Shown here piece by piece: positions 25,391 to 35,528 of a stretch of 64,000 bases of DNA; the stretch's first letter is position 1, and each line of letters begins with the position of its first letter. Origin of the DNA: Novosphingobium chloroacetimidivorans (GTDB lineage Bacteria > Pseudomonadota > Alphaproteobacteria > Sphingomonadales > Sphingomonadaceae). Below the pieces are notes generated by a model, which had not been told where the DNA came from, made no database searches, and saw nothing but the letters and a program-made list of their open reading frames with translations. The translations under genes were made by a program, and so were the position numbers. Location of the stretch: contig NZ_JACHLR010000011.1 of assembly GCF_014204535.1 (NCBI RefSeq), forward strand, positions 1 through 64,000, in the 5' to 3' direction.

Positions 25391-26122
25391 ATGGCTGCGA
25401 ACAGAGTTGCGATCGTTACGGGTGGGTCGAAAGGGATAGGCGCGGAGGTATCCCGCCGACTGGCGGCAGACGGCTACGCTGTTATCGTCGACTATTCCGG
25501 CGATGCCGCTTCGGCGGACGAGGTGGTGGCTTCCATTGTTGCCGCTGGAGGGAGGGCCCAGGCGGTCAAGGGCGACGTCAGCGATCCCGCCGCGCTCGCC
25601 GCTTTATTTGATGCCGCCGCAGCGCTCGGAACGGTGGCGGCGCTCGTCAACAATGCCGGCGTCATGAAGCTCGCACCGCTCGCGGAGGCCGACGACGCGT
25701 TGTTCGATCGCCACGTTGCGATCAACCTGAAGGGCGTGTTCCTGGGGATACGCGAAGCGGCACGGCGGATGGGTACCGGCGGCCGGATCGTCAGCTTCTC
25801 GTCGAGCGTCGTCGGGCTCAATCAGCCGACTTATGGCATCTATGCGGCGACAAAGGCCGGTGTCGAAGCGCTGACCCGTATTGCCGCCAAGGAACTGGGG
25901 CCGAAGGGGATCACGGTCAACGCGGTCGCGCCCGGCCCGGTCGCCACCGCGCTTTTCCTCGACGACAAGACCGACGAACAGGTAGCCCAGGTCACCAAGA
26001 TGATCCCGCTCGGGCGGCTCGCCGAACCCGCCGACATCGCTGCGGTCGTGTCCTTCCTCCTTGGCCCGGACAGTGGGTGGGTCAGCGGGCAGGTCCTGCG
26101 CGCCAACGGTGGTATGGTCTGA
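25391..26122 (+). CDS. short-chain dehydrogenase/reductase
   Basis: 243-residue classical SDR. The cofactor motif is IVTGGSKGIGAEVSRRLAAD, NNAG is at NNAGVMKLA, and the catalytic Ser and YxxxK are in IVSFSSSVVGLNQPTYGIYA and the following ATKAG, with the unusual order Y-G-I-Y-A-A-T-K keeping Tyr and Lys four apart. The C-terminus GWVSGQVLRANGGMV is typical of FabG-like reductases. GGAGGA precedes ATG 25391. First gene of a likely operon with the next SDR and an aldehyde dehydrogenase. Confidence 0.88.
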   Translation: MAANRVAIVTGGSKGIGAEVSRRLAADGYAVIVDYSGDAASADEVVASIVAAGGRAQAVKGDVSDPAALAALFDAAAALGTVAALVNNAGVMKLAPLAEADDALFDRHVAINLKGVFLGIREAARRMGTGGRIVSFSSSVVGLNQPTYGIYAATKAGVEALTRIAAKELGPKGITVNAVAPGPVATALFLDDKTDEQVAQVTKMIPLGRLAEPADIAAVVSFLLGPDSGWVSGQVLRANGGMV

Positions 26123-26134
26123 GAGGATATAGCA

Positions 26135-27043
26135 ATGACGTTGGTAGCACTCGTGACCGGAGCCTCCAGCGGCTTCGGTGAGATAATCGCCCGCGACCTC
26201 GCCTCGGCCGGGCACATCGCCTATGCCTCAATGCGCGGTACCGGGGAAAAGAACGCCGACAAGGTGAAGGACAATACCGCCTTCGCCGCCGACAACGGCG
26301 TGGATCTCCGCTCGATCGAGCTGGACGTTCAGGACGACGCATCCATCGGATCGGCGGTGGAGCAGATCGTCGGCGAATGTGGGCGGATTGACGTGCTGGT
26401 CCAGAACGCTGGCCACATGGTCTATGGGCCGGTCGAGGCGTTCACGCCCGAACAGTGTGCGCAGCTCTACGATGTGAACGTGCTCGGGGCGCATCGGGTC
26501 AACCGCGCCGTGCTGCCGCACATGCGCGCCGCGCGATCGGGTCTGCTGGTCTGGATATCGAGCAGCAGTGTCGCCGGCGGTGTGCCGCCGCTTCTCGGCC
26601 CCTATTTCGCCGCCAAGGCGGGTATGGACGCGCTCGCCGTGTGCATCGCCAAGGAAGTGGCATCATTCGGCATCGAGACCACCATCGTGGTTCCCGGCGC
26701 GTTCACCACCGGGACCAACCACTTCAAGAACGCGGGTAAGCCGGAAGATGCAGCGATCGACGAAGCCTATGCGAAGCTCTGGGGGGAAGACTTCGAAGAC
26801 CAGATGCAGGCCGCGCTGGCGGAGACGGTGCCCGACGCCGCCGATCCGGGAGAGGTCGGCAAAGCAGTGGTGGACCTGGTAGCGCAGCCTCACGGGAAGC
26901 GGCCGCTCAGGATCCATATCGATCCGGCGAGCGATGGCGCTGCCGTCACTTTCACCGTCATGGACAGGGTGCGGGAGCAGTTTCTCCAGCGCATCGGCTA
27001 TGAGCGGCTCCTGCATCCCCATGGGCGCGAGGACGCTGCCTGA
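26135..27043 (+). CDS. short-chain dehydrogenase/reductase (longer type)
   Basis: 302 residues. The cofactor motif is LVTGASSGFGEIIARDLASA, with QNAGHMVYGPVEA in place of NNAG. The catalytic region has WISSSSVAGGVPPLLGPYFA followed by AKAG (Tyr and Lys). A 50-residue C-terminal extension (RPLRIHIDPASDGAAVTFTV onward) resembles SDRs that act on bulky hydrophobic alcohols. It lies 12 bp after the first SDR, with GAGAGGA before its ATG. Substrate unknown. Confidence 0.85.
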   Translation: MTLVALVTGASSGFGEIIARDLASAGHIAYASMRGTGEKNADKVKDNTAFAADNGVDLRSIELDVQDDASIGSAVEQIVGECGRIDVLVQNAGHMVYGPVEAFTPEQCAQLYDVNVLGAHRVNRAVLPHMRAARSGLLVWISSSSVAGGVPPLLGPYFAAKAGMDALAVCIAKEVASFGIETTIVVPGAFTTGTNHFKNAGKPEDAAIDEAYAKLWGEDFEDQMQAALAETVPDAADPGEVGKAVVDLVAQPHGKRPLRIHIDPASDGAAVTFTVMDRVREQFLQRIGYERLLHPHGREDAA

Positions 27044-27149
27044 CCGGCGCGAAGTGAGACTGTTCACCGATCGCCCGCAGCCGGCGTCGCCGGACTTCTC
27101 CTGAATGCACGGCGCCGAAGGCTCGGGCCGAACGTGAGAGCGTCGACGC

Positions 27150-28652
27150 ATGAGCATGAACGATGCCCCACCCCCCTATCACGGTTTCGACCATCAGTTC
27201 GTCGGCGGCGAGTGGCGGCCGGGCGCTTCGACCTACGAGATGGATGATAGAAATCCCTACGATGGTTCAGTCCTGACCAAGCTTCGCGGAGCATCGGTTG
27301 GCGACGTGGCAGATGCCTATCGCGCGGCGGCCAATGCCCAGCAGGAATGGGCCTCCACACCGCCACGCCAGCGCGCAGCCGTCATGGCCCGTGCTGCGGC
27401 GATCACGCTCGAACGCCGTGAGGAAATCGTGGCGACCACCGTCAAGGAGACGGGCTGCGTCCGGCTCGTGGCGGAGTTCCTGTGGCAGCTTATCTGGTCG
27501 ATCCTCCACGCGTCCGCCTCCTACCCCGCGCGGGTGACGGGCCAGATCGTTCCAAGCGAGTGTCCGACGGAGGAAAGCCTCGTCTACCGCAAGCCGGTGG
27601 GTGTGATCGCGATCATCAGCCCATGGAATGCGCCCTTCAATCTCACCATGCGATCGCTGGCGCCGGCGCTGGCGCTGGCGCTGGCGCTCGGCAACGCGGT
27701 GGTGCTCAAGCCGGCGAGCGACACCCCGATCACCGGCGGCCTCTTCCACGCGCGCATCTTCGAGGAAGCAGGCCTCCCCAAGGGCGTGCTCAGCGTGCTG
27801 GTGGGCGACAGCGACGAGATCGGCGACGCCGTGGTCGAAGATCATGCCGCCGCGTTCATATCCTTCACTGGATCGACCGGAGTCGGTCGCAGCCTGTTCA
27901 CGAAGATCGGCGAATCGTCGCGCCTCAAGCATCTCGGGCTGGAGCTCGGCGGCAATGCGCCGTTCGTCGTGCTGGACGATGCCGATCTCGACGCCGCCGC
28001 TCATGCGCTCGTCGTGTCCCGCTTCCTCCACCAGGGTCAGATCTGCATGAGCGCCAACCGCGCGATCGTAGACGAGAAGGTCTACGACGCGTTCGTCGAG
28101 AAGGTCGTGGAGCGCACGAAGGCGCTGGCTTTCGGCGATCCGATGGATGCGTCGACGGTGATCGGTCCGATCATCAATCGGCATCAGGTCGATGCGATCG
28201 TCGAACGGATCGAGCGCGTCAGGGCCGAAGGTGCGCGCGTCGTGCTCGACGGTCCGGTCACCGGCTCACAGAACAACATTGTCCCGCCGCACATCATCCT
28301 CGACGTAGATCCATGCAGCGCGATCGCGCAGGAGGAGAGTTTCGGACCTTTGCTCCCGATCCTGAAGGCCCACGACGAAGCCCACGCCCTGGCGCTAGCC
28401 AACGACACGGATTTCGGCCTGTCGGCGTCGGTCTTCACCGGCGACCTCGAACGCGGGCGGCAGTTCATGCTGTGCGTCGATGCCGGCATGGGCCACGTCA
28501 ACGGCATCACCGTCGCGGATTCGGAATATGCCGCCTATGGCGGCCAGGGCAATTCCGGGATCGGTCGCTTCAACGCCGACTGGGTGATCAACGAGTTTAC
28601 GCGCCCGCATTGGATCACGGTGCAACGTGGCGCAGAACGTCTGCCTTTCTGA
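27150..28652 (+). CDS. aldehyde dehydrogenase (aromatic aldehyde type)
   Basis: 500-residue NAD(P)-dependent aldehyde dehydrogenase, full length. Motifs: ISPWNAPFNLTMRSLAPALA, VLKPASDTPITGG, the cofactor loop SFTGSTGVGRSLF, the general-base Glu in LGLELGGNAPFVVLDDADLD, and the catalytic Cys in HQGQICMSANRAIVDEKVYD. The closing PHWITVQRG segment and the N-terminal HQFVGGEWRPG resemble benzaldehyde or vanillin dehydrogenases. It lies 106 bp downstream of the SDR pair and probably completes an alcohol-to-acid oxidation route. Confidence 0.9.
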   Translation: MSMNDAPPPYHGFDHQFVGGEWRPGASTYEMDDRNPYDGSVLTKLRGASVGDVADAYRAAANAQQEWASTPPRQRAAVMARAAAITLERREEIVATTVKETGCVRLVAEFLWQLIWSILHASASYPARVTGQIVPSECPTEESLVYRKPVGVIAIISPWNAPFNLTMRSLAPALALALALGNAVVLKPASDTPITGGLFHARIFEEAGLPKGVLSVLVGDSDEIGDAVVEDHAAAFISFTGSTGVGRSLFTKIGESSRLKHLGLELGGNAPFVVLDDADLDAAAHALVVSRFLHQGQICMSANRAIVDEKVYDAFVEKVVERTKALAFGDPMDASTVIGPIINRHQVDAIVERIERVRAEGARVVLDGPVTGSQNNIVPPHIILDVDPCSAIAQEESFGPLLPILKAHDEAHALALANDTDFGLSASVFTGDLERGRQFMLCVDAGMGHVNGITVADSEYAAYGGQGNSGIGRFNADWVINEFTRPHWITVQRGAERLPF

Positions 28653-28700
28653 TCGGGACAGACGTACCGGCTTGCCCGGGCCGGGTTCATTCCGGCAGCG

Positions 28701-28860
28701 ATGGGTTGCGTGAACGGTCGTATGGTGCGGGGGTTCCCTTTCATCGAAGGCGAGATCGGTGGGGTGAAGGGAATTCCTGCTCGACACGGGCATGCAGGAC
28801 GCCCTTGTCATCAGCAACTACTTCTTTTCAGGCATCGATTTTTCTTCATGGCCTGCCAGG
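28701..28860 (+). pseudogene. retropepsin-like aspartyl protease fragment with frameshift
   Basis: One frame reads VRGFPFIEGEIGGVKG. A single-base change of frame then gives EFLLDTGMQDALVISNYFFS, with the DTG active-site motif of retroviral-type aspartyl proteases. Only this core of about 45 residues remains, and it runs into the tail of the amidohydrolase gene on the other strand. The rest of the gene is gone. Confidence 0.4.
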
Positions 28861-30243
28861 AAGAGGCGCCCTTCCTTCAACATGAGCCGCCCATTTACAA
28901 ATGCTGTCTCGACTTGGCGCAGGGCTTGGAAGTCTTGATCCGGATTTCCTCCGACTACGATGATATCGGCCAACTTTCCGACTTCGATCGTACCGAGCCG
29001 GTCGCCCATGCGCAGAATTTCCGCACTGGTCTTCGTGGCTGCGACGAGCGCTTCGGACTTGCTGAAGCCGAGCTGCGTAAAACCGTTCAGTTCATCGATA
29101 TAAGCGCCAGGCATGTACTCGGGCCAGTCGCCAATCAGATCGAGGCCGATCCCCATTTTCACGCCTGCACGGCGCAGCTTCCTGCCCATCTGCAGGATCG
29201 TGTCTTCATTAAGCTCGAAGCGGCGGGATGTTGATCCATAATAGCCGCCGGACGAGCGGGTGATGATCCGATAGGGCACCAGCGTCGGCACCGAAGCGAT
29301 GCCACGCTTCGCCATCCGCGCCACTGCCTCGTCGCTGCGAGGCAGAGGATGCTCGATCGAGTCCACTCCGGCCTCGATAGCCATGTCGATGTAGCGCGTC
29401 TCGGCATCGACCGTCACGGGCAGACCAAGCGAATGGGCCTCATCGACAGCAGCGTCGATCTCGGCTTGCGAGTACTCACTTGCCAGCTTGATGAGGTCCG
29501 CGCCTTGCGCGAATTGCGCCCGCACGGCCTCGCGCCAGCTGTCGGGGCCAGAGGCGGTCCGCACCATTGCATTGGGATTCTCTACACCGCCCAGCCTGAT
29601 CGCGTGGAGCGCGGCGTGGCCGCCGGTCTGAGTGATCAACTGACCCGCCGCGAATACGCGGGGGCCCGGGATCGCGCCGCTCGCCTGGAGCCGCTTGAGC
29701 ACGAACGGGGCATCCCCGTGCGAGCCCACATCACGCACGCTCGTCACCCCGGATTGCAGCTCAATCGCCATACGGCGCTGCCCCCGCATGGCCGCCTCGG
29801 CACCGCTGACGAGACTGTTGGAGTAGATGTTGCCCGCGTCCGCGTTGTCAAGGAAGGTCAGGTGCGTGTGCAGGTCGATCAGGCCCGGCATCACCGTCTT
29901 TCCGGTCACGTCGTAGACGATCGCGTCCTTGGGCCAATTCCGATCGCCCGGCCCCAAGCACCGCAGTGATCGTCTTGCCCTCAACGACGACCGTGGATGG
30001 CCGGGCAGGCGCCCCGGTTCCGTCGAACAGCCGTCCGCCGACGAGTACGAAGGCGCCCTTGGGTGCGTTGTAGTCGGCCGGAACCGGGATGCGCAGCACG
30101 TCGTCGCTGGTGGGCACCGACTTGGGCAGCCAGCGATCGCGGTTGTGCAGGGGCTGCACGTCGGACGCATCCGGTTGCGCCATCGCCGGACCTGCAATGG
30201 CGGAAGCAGCCAGCAACAGGCCGGAAAGCCAGATCGTCTTCAT
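28818..30243 (-). pseudogene. secreted amidohydrolase with frameshift
   Basis: The N-terminus has a signal peptide (MKTIWLSGLLLAASAIAGPA) and the amidohydrolase opening FVLVGGRLFDGTGAPARPST and VVEGKTITAVLG. At a run of four G on the coding strand (29952-29955) the frame shifts. Removing one G joins it to the downstream frame, which continues DVTGKTVMPGLIDLHTHLTF (the HxH metal motif) and on to the C-terminus EVGKLADIIVVGGNP. The usual AHAHG motif is replaced by TVDAETRYIDMAIEAG, so one metal ligand differs; SIEHPLP is kept. The shift may be real or a homopolymer error. A separate full-length gene would be about 475 codons. Confidence 0.75.
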
Positions 30244-30306
30244 CGTGTACCTCAACTGCAAAAGGCCTTGCGGGCCGTGGAGCATCGGCGTGTTGGTATG
30301 GCCCGG

Positions 30307-32151
30307 CTAGCCATGCTTGCGCGTCTCGATCCACTCGCCCACCCGGCGCTCCAGCAGCGGGAGGGGCATCTGTCCGCCGCCCAGGATCGTGTCGTGGAAC
30401 TCCTTCAGGTCGAAACGCTCGCCGAGTTCGCTTTCCGCGCGTTTGCGCAGTTCCTCGATCTTCAGCATGCCGATCTTGTATCCCGCCGCTTGCCCAGGCC
30501 ATACAATGTAGCGCTGCACCTCGGCGCGGATCTGTCCCTCGGCCGCGGGCGAATTATCGCGATAGTAGGCAACGGCCTGTTCCTCGGTCCAACCCTTGGC
30601 GTGCAGCCCGGCGTCGAGCACCAGACGGATCGCCCGCCAGATCTCGGTCGAGAGGCGACCGAAGTCGGAGTAGGGATCCCGGTAACCGCCCATCTCCTTG
30701 CCCAGCTTCTCCGTGTAGAGCCCCCAGCCCTCCTGATAGGCGTTGATGTCCAGGAACTTGCGGAACTCAGGAACGCCGGTCATCTCCTGCGCGATCGCGA
30801 AGTTCATGTGATGGCCCGGCAAGGCCTCGTGATAGGAGATCACCTCCAGCTGCGGGATCGGCATCGCACGCATGTCTGACAGATGCAGGTAGTAGACTCC
30901 GGGGCGCGACCCATCGGGTGTCGAAAGGAAATAATGCTGCGGGGCTCCGGGGATCTCGCGATAGCCCTCGACGCGCTTCACCACGACGTCGGCCTTCGGG
31001 AGAGTACCGAAAAACCGCGGAACCTGCTGTTTCATGAAATCAACGTGCGCTGTCGCGGCGTCGATGTAGGCTTGTCGTCCGGCATCGGTATTCGGGTAGT
31101 AGAAACGCGCGGTGTCTCGCACGTAGCGGAAGAACTCGGGAAGCGAACCTTCGAAGCCCACCTGCGTCTTGATCGTTTCCATCTCGACCTTGATCCGCGC
31201 AACTTCGGCAAGGCCGATCCGGTGCACCTCGTCGGGGGTGAGCCGGGTGGTCGTCCCGCTCGCCAGGGCCATTTCGTAGTAGGCCTTGCCGTTCGGATTC
31301 TTGCCGACGCCCGTCGCGACTACGTCCGCTCGAGGCACTTCGGCCTCGAACCAGGCCGCCTGTTCGGCGTAGGCGGGTCCCCAATGCGCGATGAGCGCCT
31401 CGTGCGCTGCCGTCTTGTAGGCTGCAGCCCTCGCCCGATCTATCTTGCCGGACTTGAGCAGGCCCTCGATCTTGGCCTGCGCGTCGGTCCAGACGACGTT
31501 GGTGCCTGGTCCGGCGAACGGCGCCCCCGCGCTCAGCGCGCGCGATTGCCTGCTCATCGCCTCATAGGCGAAGCGGGGGACGCGGGAGCCCGCCGCAGCG
31601 TTGCGCTTGGCGATCTCGACCAGTTGCGACTGCGCGCGGGCGATGCCGCCGATGCGGGCGATGTAGGCGTCCATGAGCGTCGGGACGCCGGTCCCCGCCG
31701 CATCTTCGAGCCTGCGCTCCAGTCCGCGCCGGATATTGCCCTTCTCACCCTTGGGCCGTTGCGGACTGTGCTCGTCGAGCAGCGGCGTGGCGATGGGGTC
31801 GAAGTTGTATATCGTGCCGGGCAGCACGACCCGCGCGCCGCCGGCCGCGCGCGCGGCCGCGATCGTATTGTCGATCATCGGCAGAACCAGCTTGTCCCAA
31901 TCGCGATAACCGGCGGGGTTTACGCCGTGGAATATTGCGGAGCATCCGACCGCCGCGGCGGCAACGTCGGCGGCGTTCATCGCATTCCCTGGCACCAGTT
32001 CGACATTGTGGCGCTCGGCCCATTGCGGCGACAGCGCTGCAGGATCGCGGACAAGGGCGCGCAGCAGGAAACCATGCCGCAGCAGCGCGGTCGCGACGCT
32101 TCCGCCGATCCCTCCTGAGATACCTAACATGCAGATGACGGTGGATGTCAT
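30307..32151 (-). CDS. chimeric ORF: NmrA-like Rossmann domain fused to truncated DUF885 peptidase-like domain
   Basis: 614 residues in one uninterrupted frame. Residues 1 to about 158 are the N-terminal half of an NmrA-like NAD(P)-binding protein (MLGISGGIGGSVATALLRHG, RVVLPGTIYNFDPIA). From about residue 160 (MDAYIARIGGIARAQSQLVE) the protein is DUF885: YYEMALASGTTTRLTPDEVH, the zinc motif ISYHEALPGHHMNFAIAQE and YQEGWGLYTEKLGKEMGGY. DUF885 proteins are normally secreted and about 600 residues long. Here the signal peptide and about the first 120 residues are replaced by a cytosolic domain. Junction near 31672. A strong GAGGAG site precedes ATG 32151. Probably a recombination product; function doubtful. 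Confidence 0.75.
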   Translation of the reverse strand: MTSTVICMLGISGGIGGSVATALLRHGFLLRALVRDPAALSPQWAERHNVELVPGNAMNAADVAAAAVGCSAIFHGVNPAGYRDWDKLVLPMIDNTIAAARAAGGARVVLPGTIYNFDPIATPLLDEHSPQRPKGEKGNIRRGLERRLEDAAGTGVPTLMDAYIARIGGIARAQSQLVEIAKRNAAAGSRVPRFAYEAMSRQSRALSAGAPFAGPGTNVVWTDAQAKIEGLLKSGKIDRARAAAYKTAAHEALIAHWGPAYAEQAAWFEAEVPRADVVATGVGKNPNGKAYYEMALASGTTTRLTPDEVHRIGLAEVARIKVEMETIKTQVGFEGSLPEFFRYVRDTARFYYPNTDAGRQAYIDAATAHVDFMKQQVPRFFGTLPKADVVVKRVEGYREIPGAPQHYFLSTPDGSRPGVYYLHLSDMRAMPIPQLEVISYHEALPGHHMNFAIAQEMTGVPEFRKFLDINAYQEGWGLYTEKLGKEMGGYRDPYSDFGRLSTEIWRAIRLVLDAGLHAKGWTEEQAVAYYRDNSPAAEGQIRAEVQRYIVWPGQAAGYKIGMLKIEELRKRAESELGERFDLKEFHDTILGGGQMPLPLLERRVGEWIETRKHG

Positions 32152-32240
32152 GCCAATCTCCTCGACTGTCGAGACGATGATCGGCGTTGCCCGTGTCAAA
32201 AGGAATTGTTGAAGCTTTGCCACCGGCCTACAAGAATTTG

Positions 32241-33125
32241 ATGAGACGTGAGCCAACCTGGGATGAGCAGCGAGCGTTCCTTGCCGTTTTCGACACAGGC
32301 AGCCTGTCGGCAGCGGCGCGCTCGCTCAGCCTCTCGCAGCCAACCGTTCGGGTGCGGATCGAGGCGATGGAGGCCGCCCTGCAAGCTGTATTGTTCACGC
32401 GGTCTTCAAACGGTTTGGTTCCGACGCCGAGAGCGAGAGCGATGGCGGTACCTGCCCGCGCGATGGCGTAAGCGTCCGGCGCGCTTCTGCGTGCAGCCTC
32501 GGCCGACGCGGACGTGCCCGAGGGCTCAGTACGCATCAGCGTGTCGGAAGTGGTCGGTATCGAGGTTCTGCCACCGATGCTGCAACGGCTCCAGCGCCGT
32601 CACCCGCATCTGGTGTACGAAGTGGAACTCAGCAACACGAGTGCCGATTTGGTCGATCAGCAAGTCGACATCGCTGTGCGAATGCACCGTCCCGAACAAA
32701 GCGCCTTTATTGCCCAAAAGGTTTGCGCGGCTCCGCTCGGCCTGTTTGCGCATCGTAATTATGTTGCTGCCTTCGGCACTCCCGCCAATCGGAGTGAAAT
32801 GGCCGATCATCTGTTCATTGGACCCGATCGCAATCAGGCCGACTTGCAGCTAGCCGGTATGATCGCCGGTGAACAAACCTTACGCTGGAGCCTGCGCACA
32901 GATAATCATCCGGCCCAGCTCGCCGCGGCGCGGGCCGGCCTCGGCATCGCTGTCTTCCAGGAACGTGTGGCCATGCGCGAGCCGGACCTCGTTCGGGTCT
33001 TACCTGATGTGAGCCTGCCCGCCCTGGAGACATGGATCGTGACCCATGAAAACCTGCGTCATGTTCCGCGCATTTCCACGGTGTTCGACCATCTGGTCGC
33101 GGAGTTCACTCGTCCGCCAAGCTAG
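32241..33125 (+). pseudogene. LysR-family regulator interrupted by in-frame stop
   Basis: Codons from ATG 32241 encode a LysR winged helix (AFLAVFDTGSLSAAARSLSL, then SQPTVRVRIEAMEAAL). A TAA at 32469-32471 interrupts the frame after PARAMA. The same frame resumes at once with ASGALLRAASADADVPEGSV and runs through the effector domain to TWIVTHENLRHVPRISTVFD. The paralogue at 23657 has His at the position of the stop, and CAA or CAC to TAA would explain it. Total length (294 codons plus stop) equals the paralogue. Divergent from the chimeric gene by 89 bp. An N-terminal 76-residue DNA-binding fragment could still be made. Confidence 0.85.
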
Positions 33126-33129
33126 GTGG

Positions 33130-33255
33130 ATAGCGATTATCCAATGCATTCCGCCGCCCCACCGGGCATGACGCGGACATGCACGCCATTAGGTCAGCTA
33201 CTTTGTGAATCTTCTCTTTTGGTTTCAATGCCTGAAGGGCGGCGTCCGTCAGCAT
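33130..33255 (-). pseudogene. integrase N-terminal (arm-binding, DUF4102) relic
   Basis: MLTDAALQALKPKEKIHKVA is the arm-type DNA-binding start of phage/island tyrosine integrases (usual pattern LTDxxxRxAKPxxKxYKLxD). After KVAD the frame shifts; in the shifted frame PNGVHVRVMPGGAAE continues the domain (usual DxxGLxLxVxPxG) and then stops. The remaining 350 residues are absent. It lies about 220 bp beyond the 3' end of guaA, a known attachment region for integrative elements. The rest of the 347-bp gap between the broken LysR gene and guaA shows nothing recognisable. Confidence 0.65.
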
Positions 33256-33472
33256 CCCACCTGCCGCCAAAAAAGTACCGTCGCGAGCCTCATTGGCCCC
33301 GACGGTACGTTCCAAAATGCAGCTAAGCAATATGCCAGAGGCGCCTCAGGCGGACCGCCACCGCCAAACTCTACCCGCCGATAGCTGTCGACCGCTATGC
33401 GAAAGATTCATCTCTATTTGAGTAGCTTGGCGGATCGCAGCACAAACCTAGCGGAGTTCGGATGGGCCTGGA

Positions 33473-35032
<1,560 letters not shown>

Positions 35033-35231
35033 GGCCGCGGGTTAGTCGTCCCGCCGCGACGTGTCCAGAGAGGCACAGTCAAGGCCAGCCATGCCGCTGG
35101 CGGCTTGCAGATTGTGCAAGTTGGATTGTTACCTTTGACATTGTGAAAATTACTAACCCTCCTATGTTGCATTTGCGAAGGGATTGGCAGCTAAGAAGCG
35201 CTGACCCGGACCCAAACAGGAGGAAAGTGCC

Positions 35232-35312
35232 ATGACCATCGTGCAACGCACGTTCGGTCTCGCCGCGGCCCTGGGCGCTAGCGCCCTGGCGTTCGCTCTC
35301 ACCCTCGCCTGA
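35232..35312 (+). CDS. small hydrophobic protein, 26 residues
   Basis: ATG 35232 opens a 26-codon frame starting MTIVQRTFGLAAALGASAL, with a hydrophobic core and ending LTLA. The start is preceded by AGGAGGAAA at ideal spacing, and a textbook Rho-independent terminator follows 25 bp after the stop. A TTGACA lies at 35135-35140 in an AT-rich stretch, although no good -10 at the right distance was found. The product would be a single short membrane-inserting peptide or an uncleaved signal-like peptide. Not a family I recognise. The unit may alternatively be an sRNA with a short frame. Confidence 0.6.
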   Translation: MTIVQRTFGLAAALGASALAFALTLA

Positions 35313-35336
35313 GGACTTGAGTAGCTGAGACCGAAG

Positions 35337-35366
35337 AGGCGGCCCCGCAAGGGGCCGCCTTTTTCG
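35337..35366 (+). terminator. Rho-independent terminator of the small-protein gene
   Basis: AGGCGGCCCC-GCAA-GGGGCCGCCT forms a perfect 10-bp GC-rich stem with a tetraloop, followed by TTTTTC. It is the clearest intrinsic terminator in the window. Confidence 0.9.
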
Positions 35367-35375
35367 TGTGTGCTG

Positions 35376-35524
35376 CGGATAGATCCTCCCCTGCAAGGGG
35401 AGGTGGCAGTCCGTAGGACTGACGGAGGGGTGTAACCCTCTCGTCCGAGCACTTAGCGGACGGTGACACCCCTCCACCACTCGCTACGCGAGCGGTTCCC
35501 CTCCCCTTACAGAGGAGGATCCGA
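35376..35524. repeat. family-A palindromic repeat unit (CTCCCCTGCAAGGGGAG type)
   Basis: It begins GATCCTCCCCTGCAAGGGGA and ends with CCCCTCCCC..AGAGGAGGATC in inverted orientation. Between the arms are the connecting motifs GGAGGGGTGTAACCCTCTCG and ACCCCTCCACCACTCGC, as in the copy before aroC. Lies between the small-protein gene and the convergent M20 peptidase. Confidence 0.85.
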
Positions 35525-35528
35525 AGGT

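Noticed and set aside
33126-33472. tRNA or duplicated guaA 3' end as attachment site
   Set aside because: No cloverleaf and no second copy of the guaA tail could be found by eye here or near 21400-21600; an attR may be outside the window or lost.
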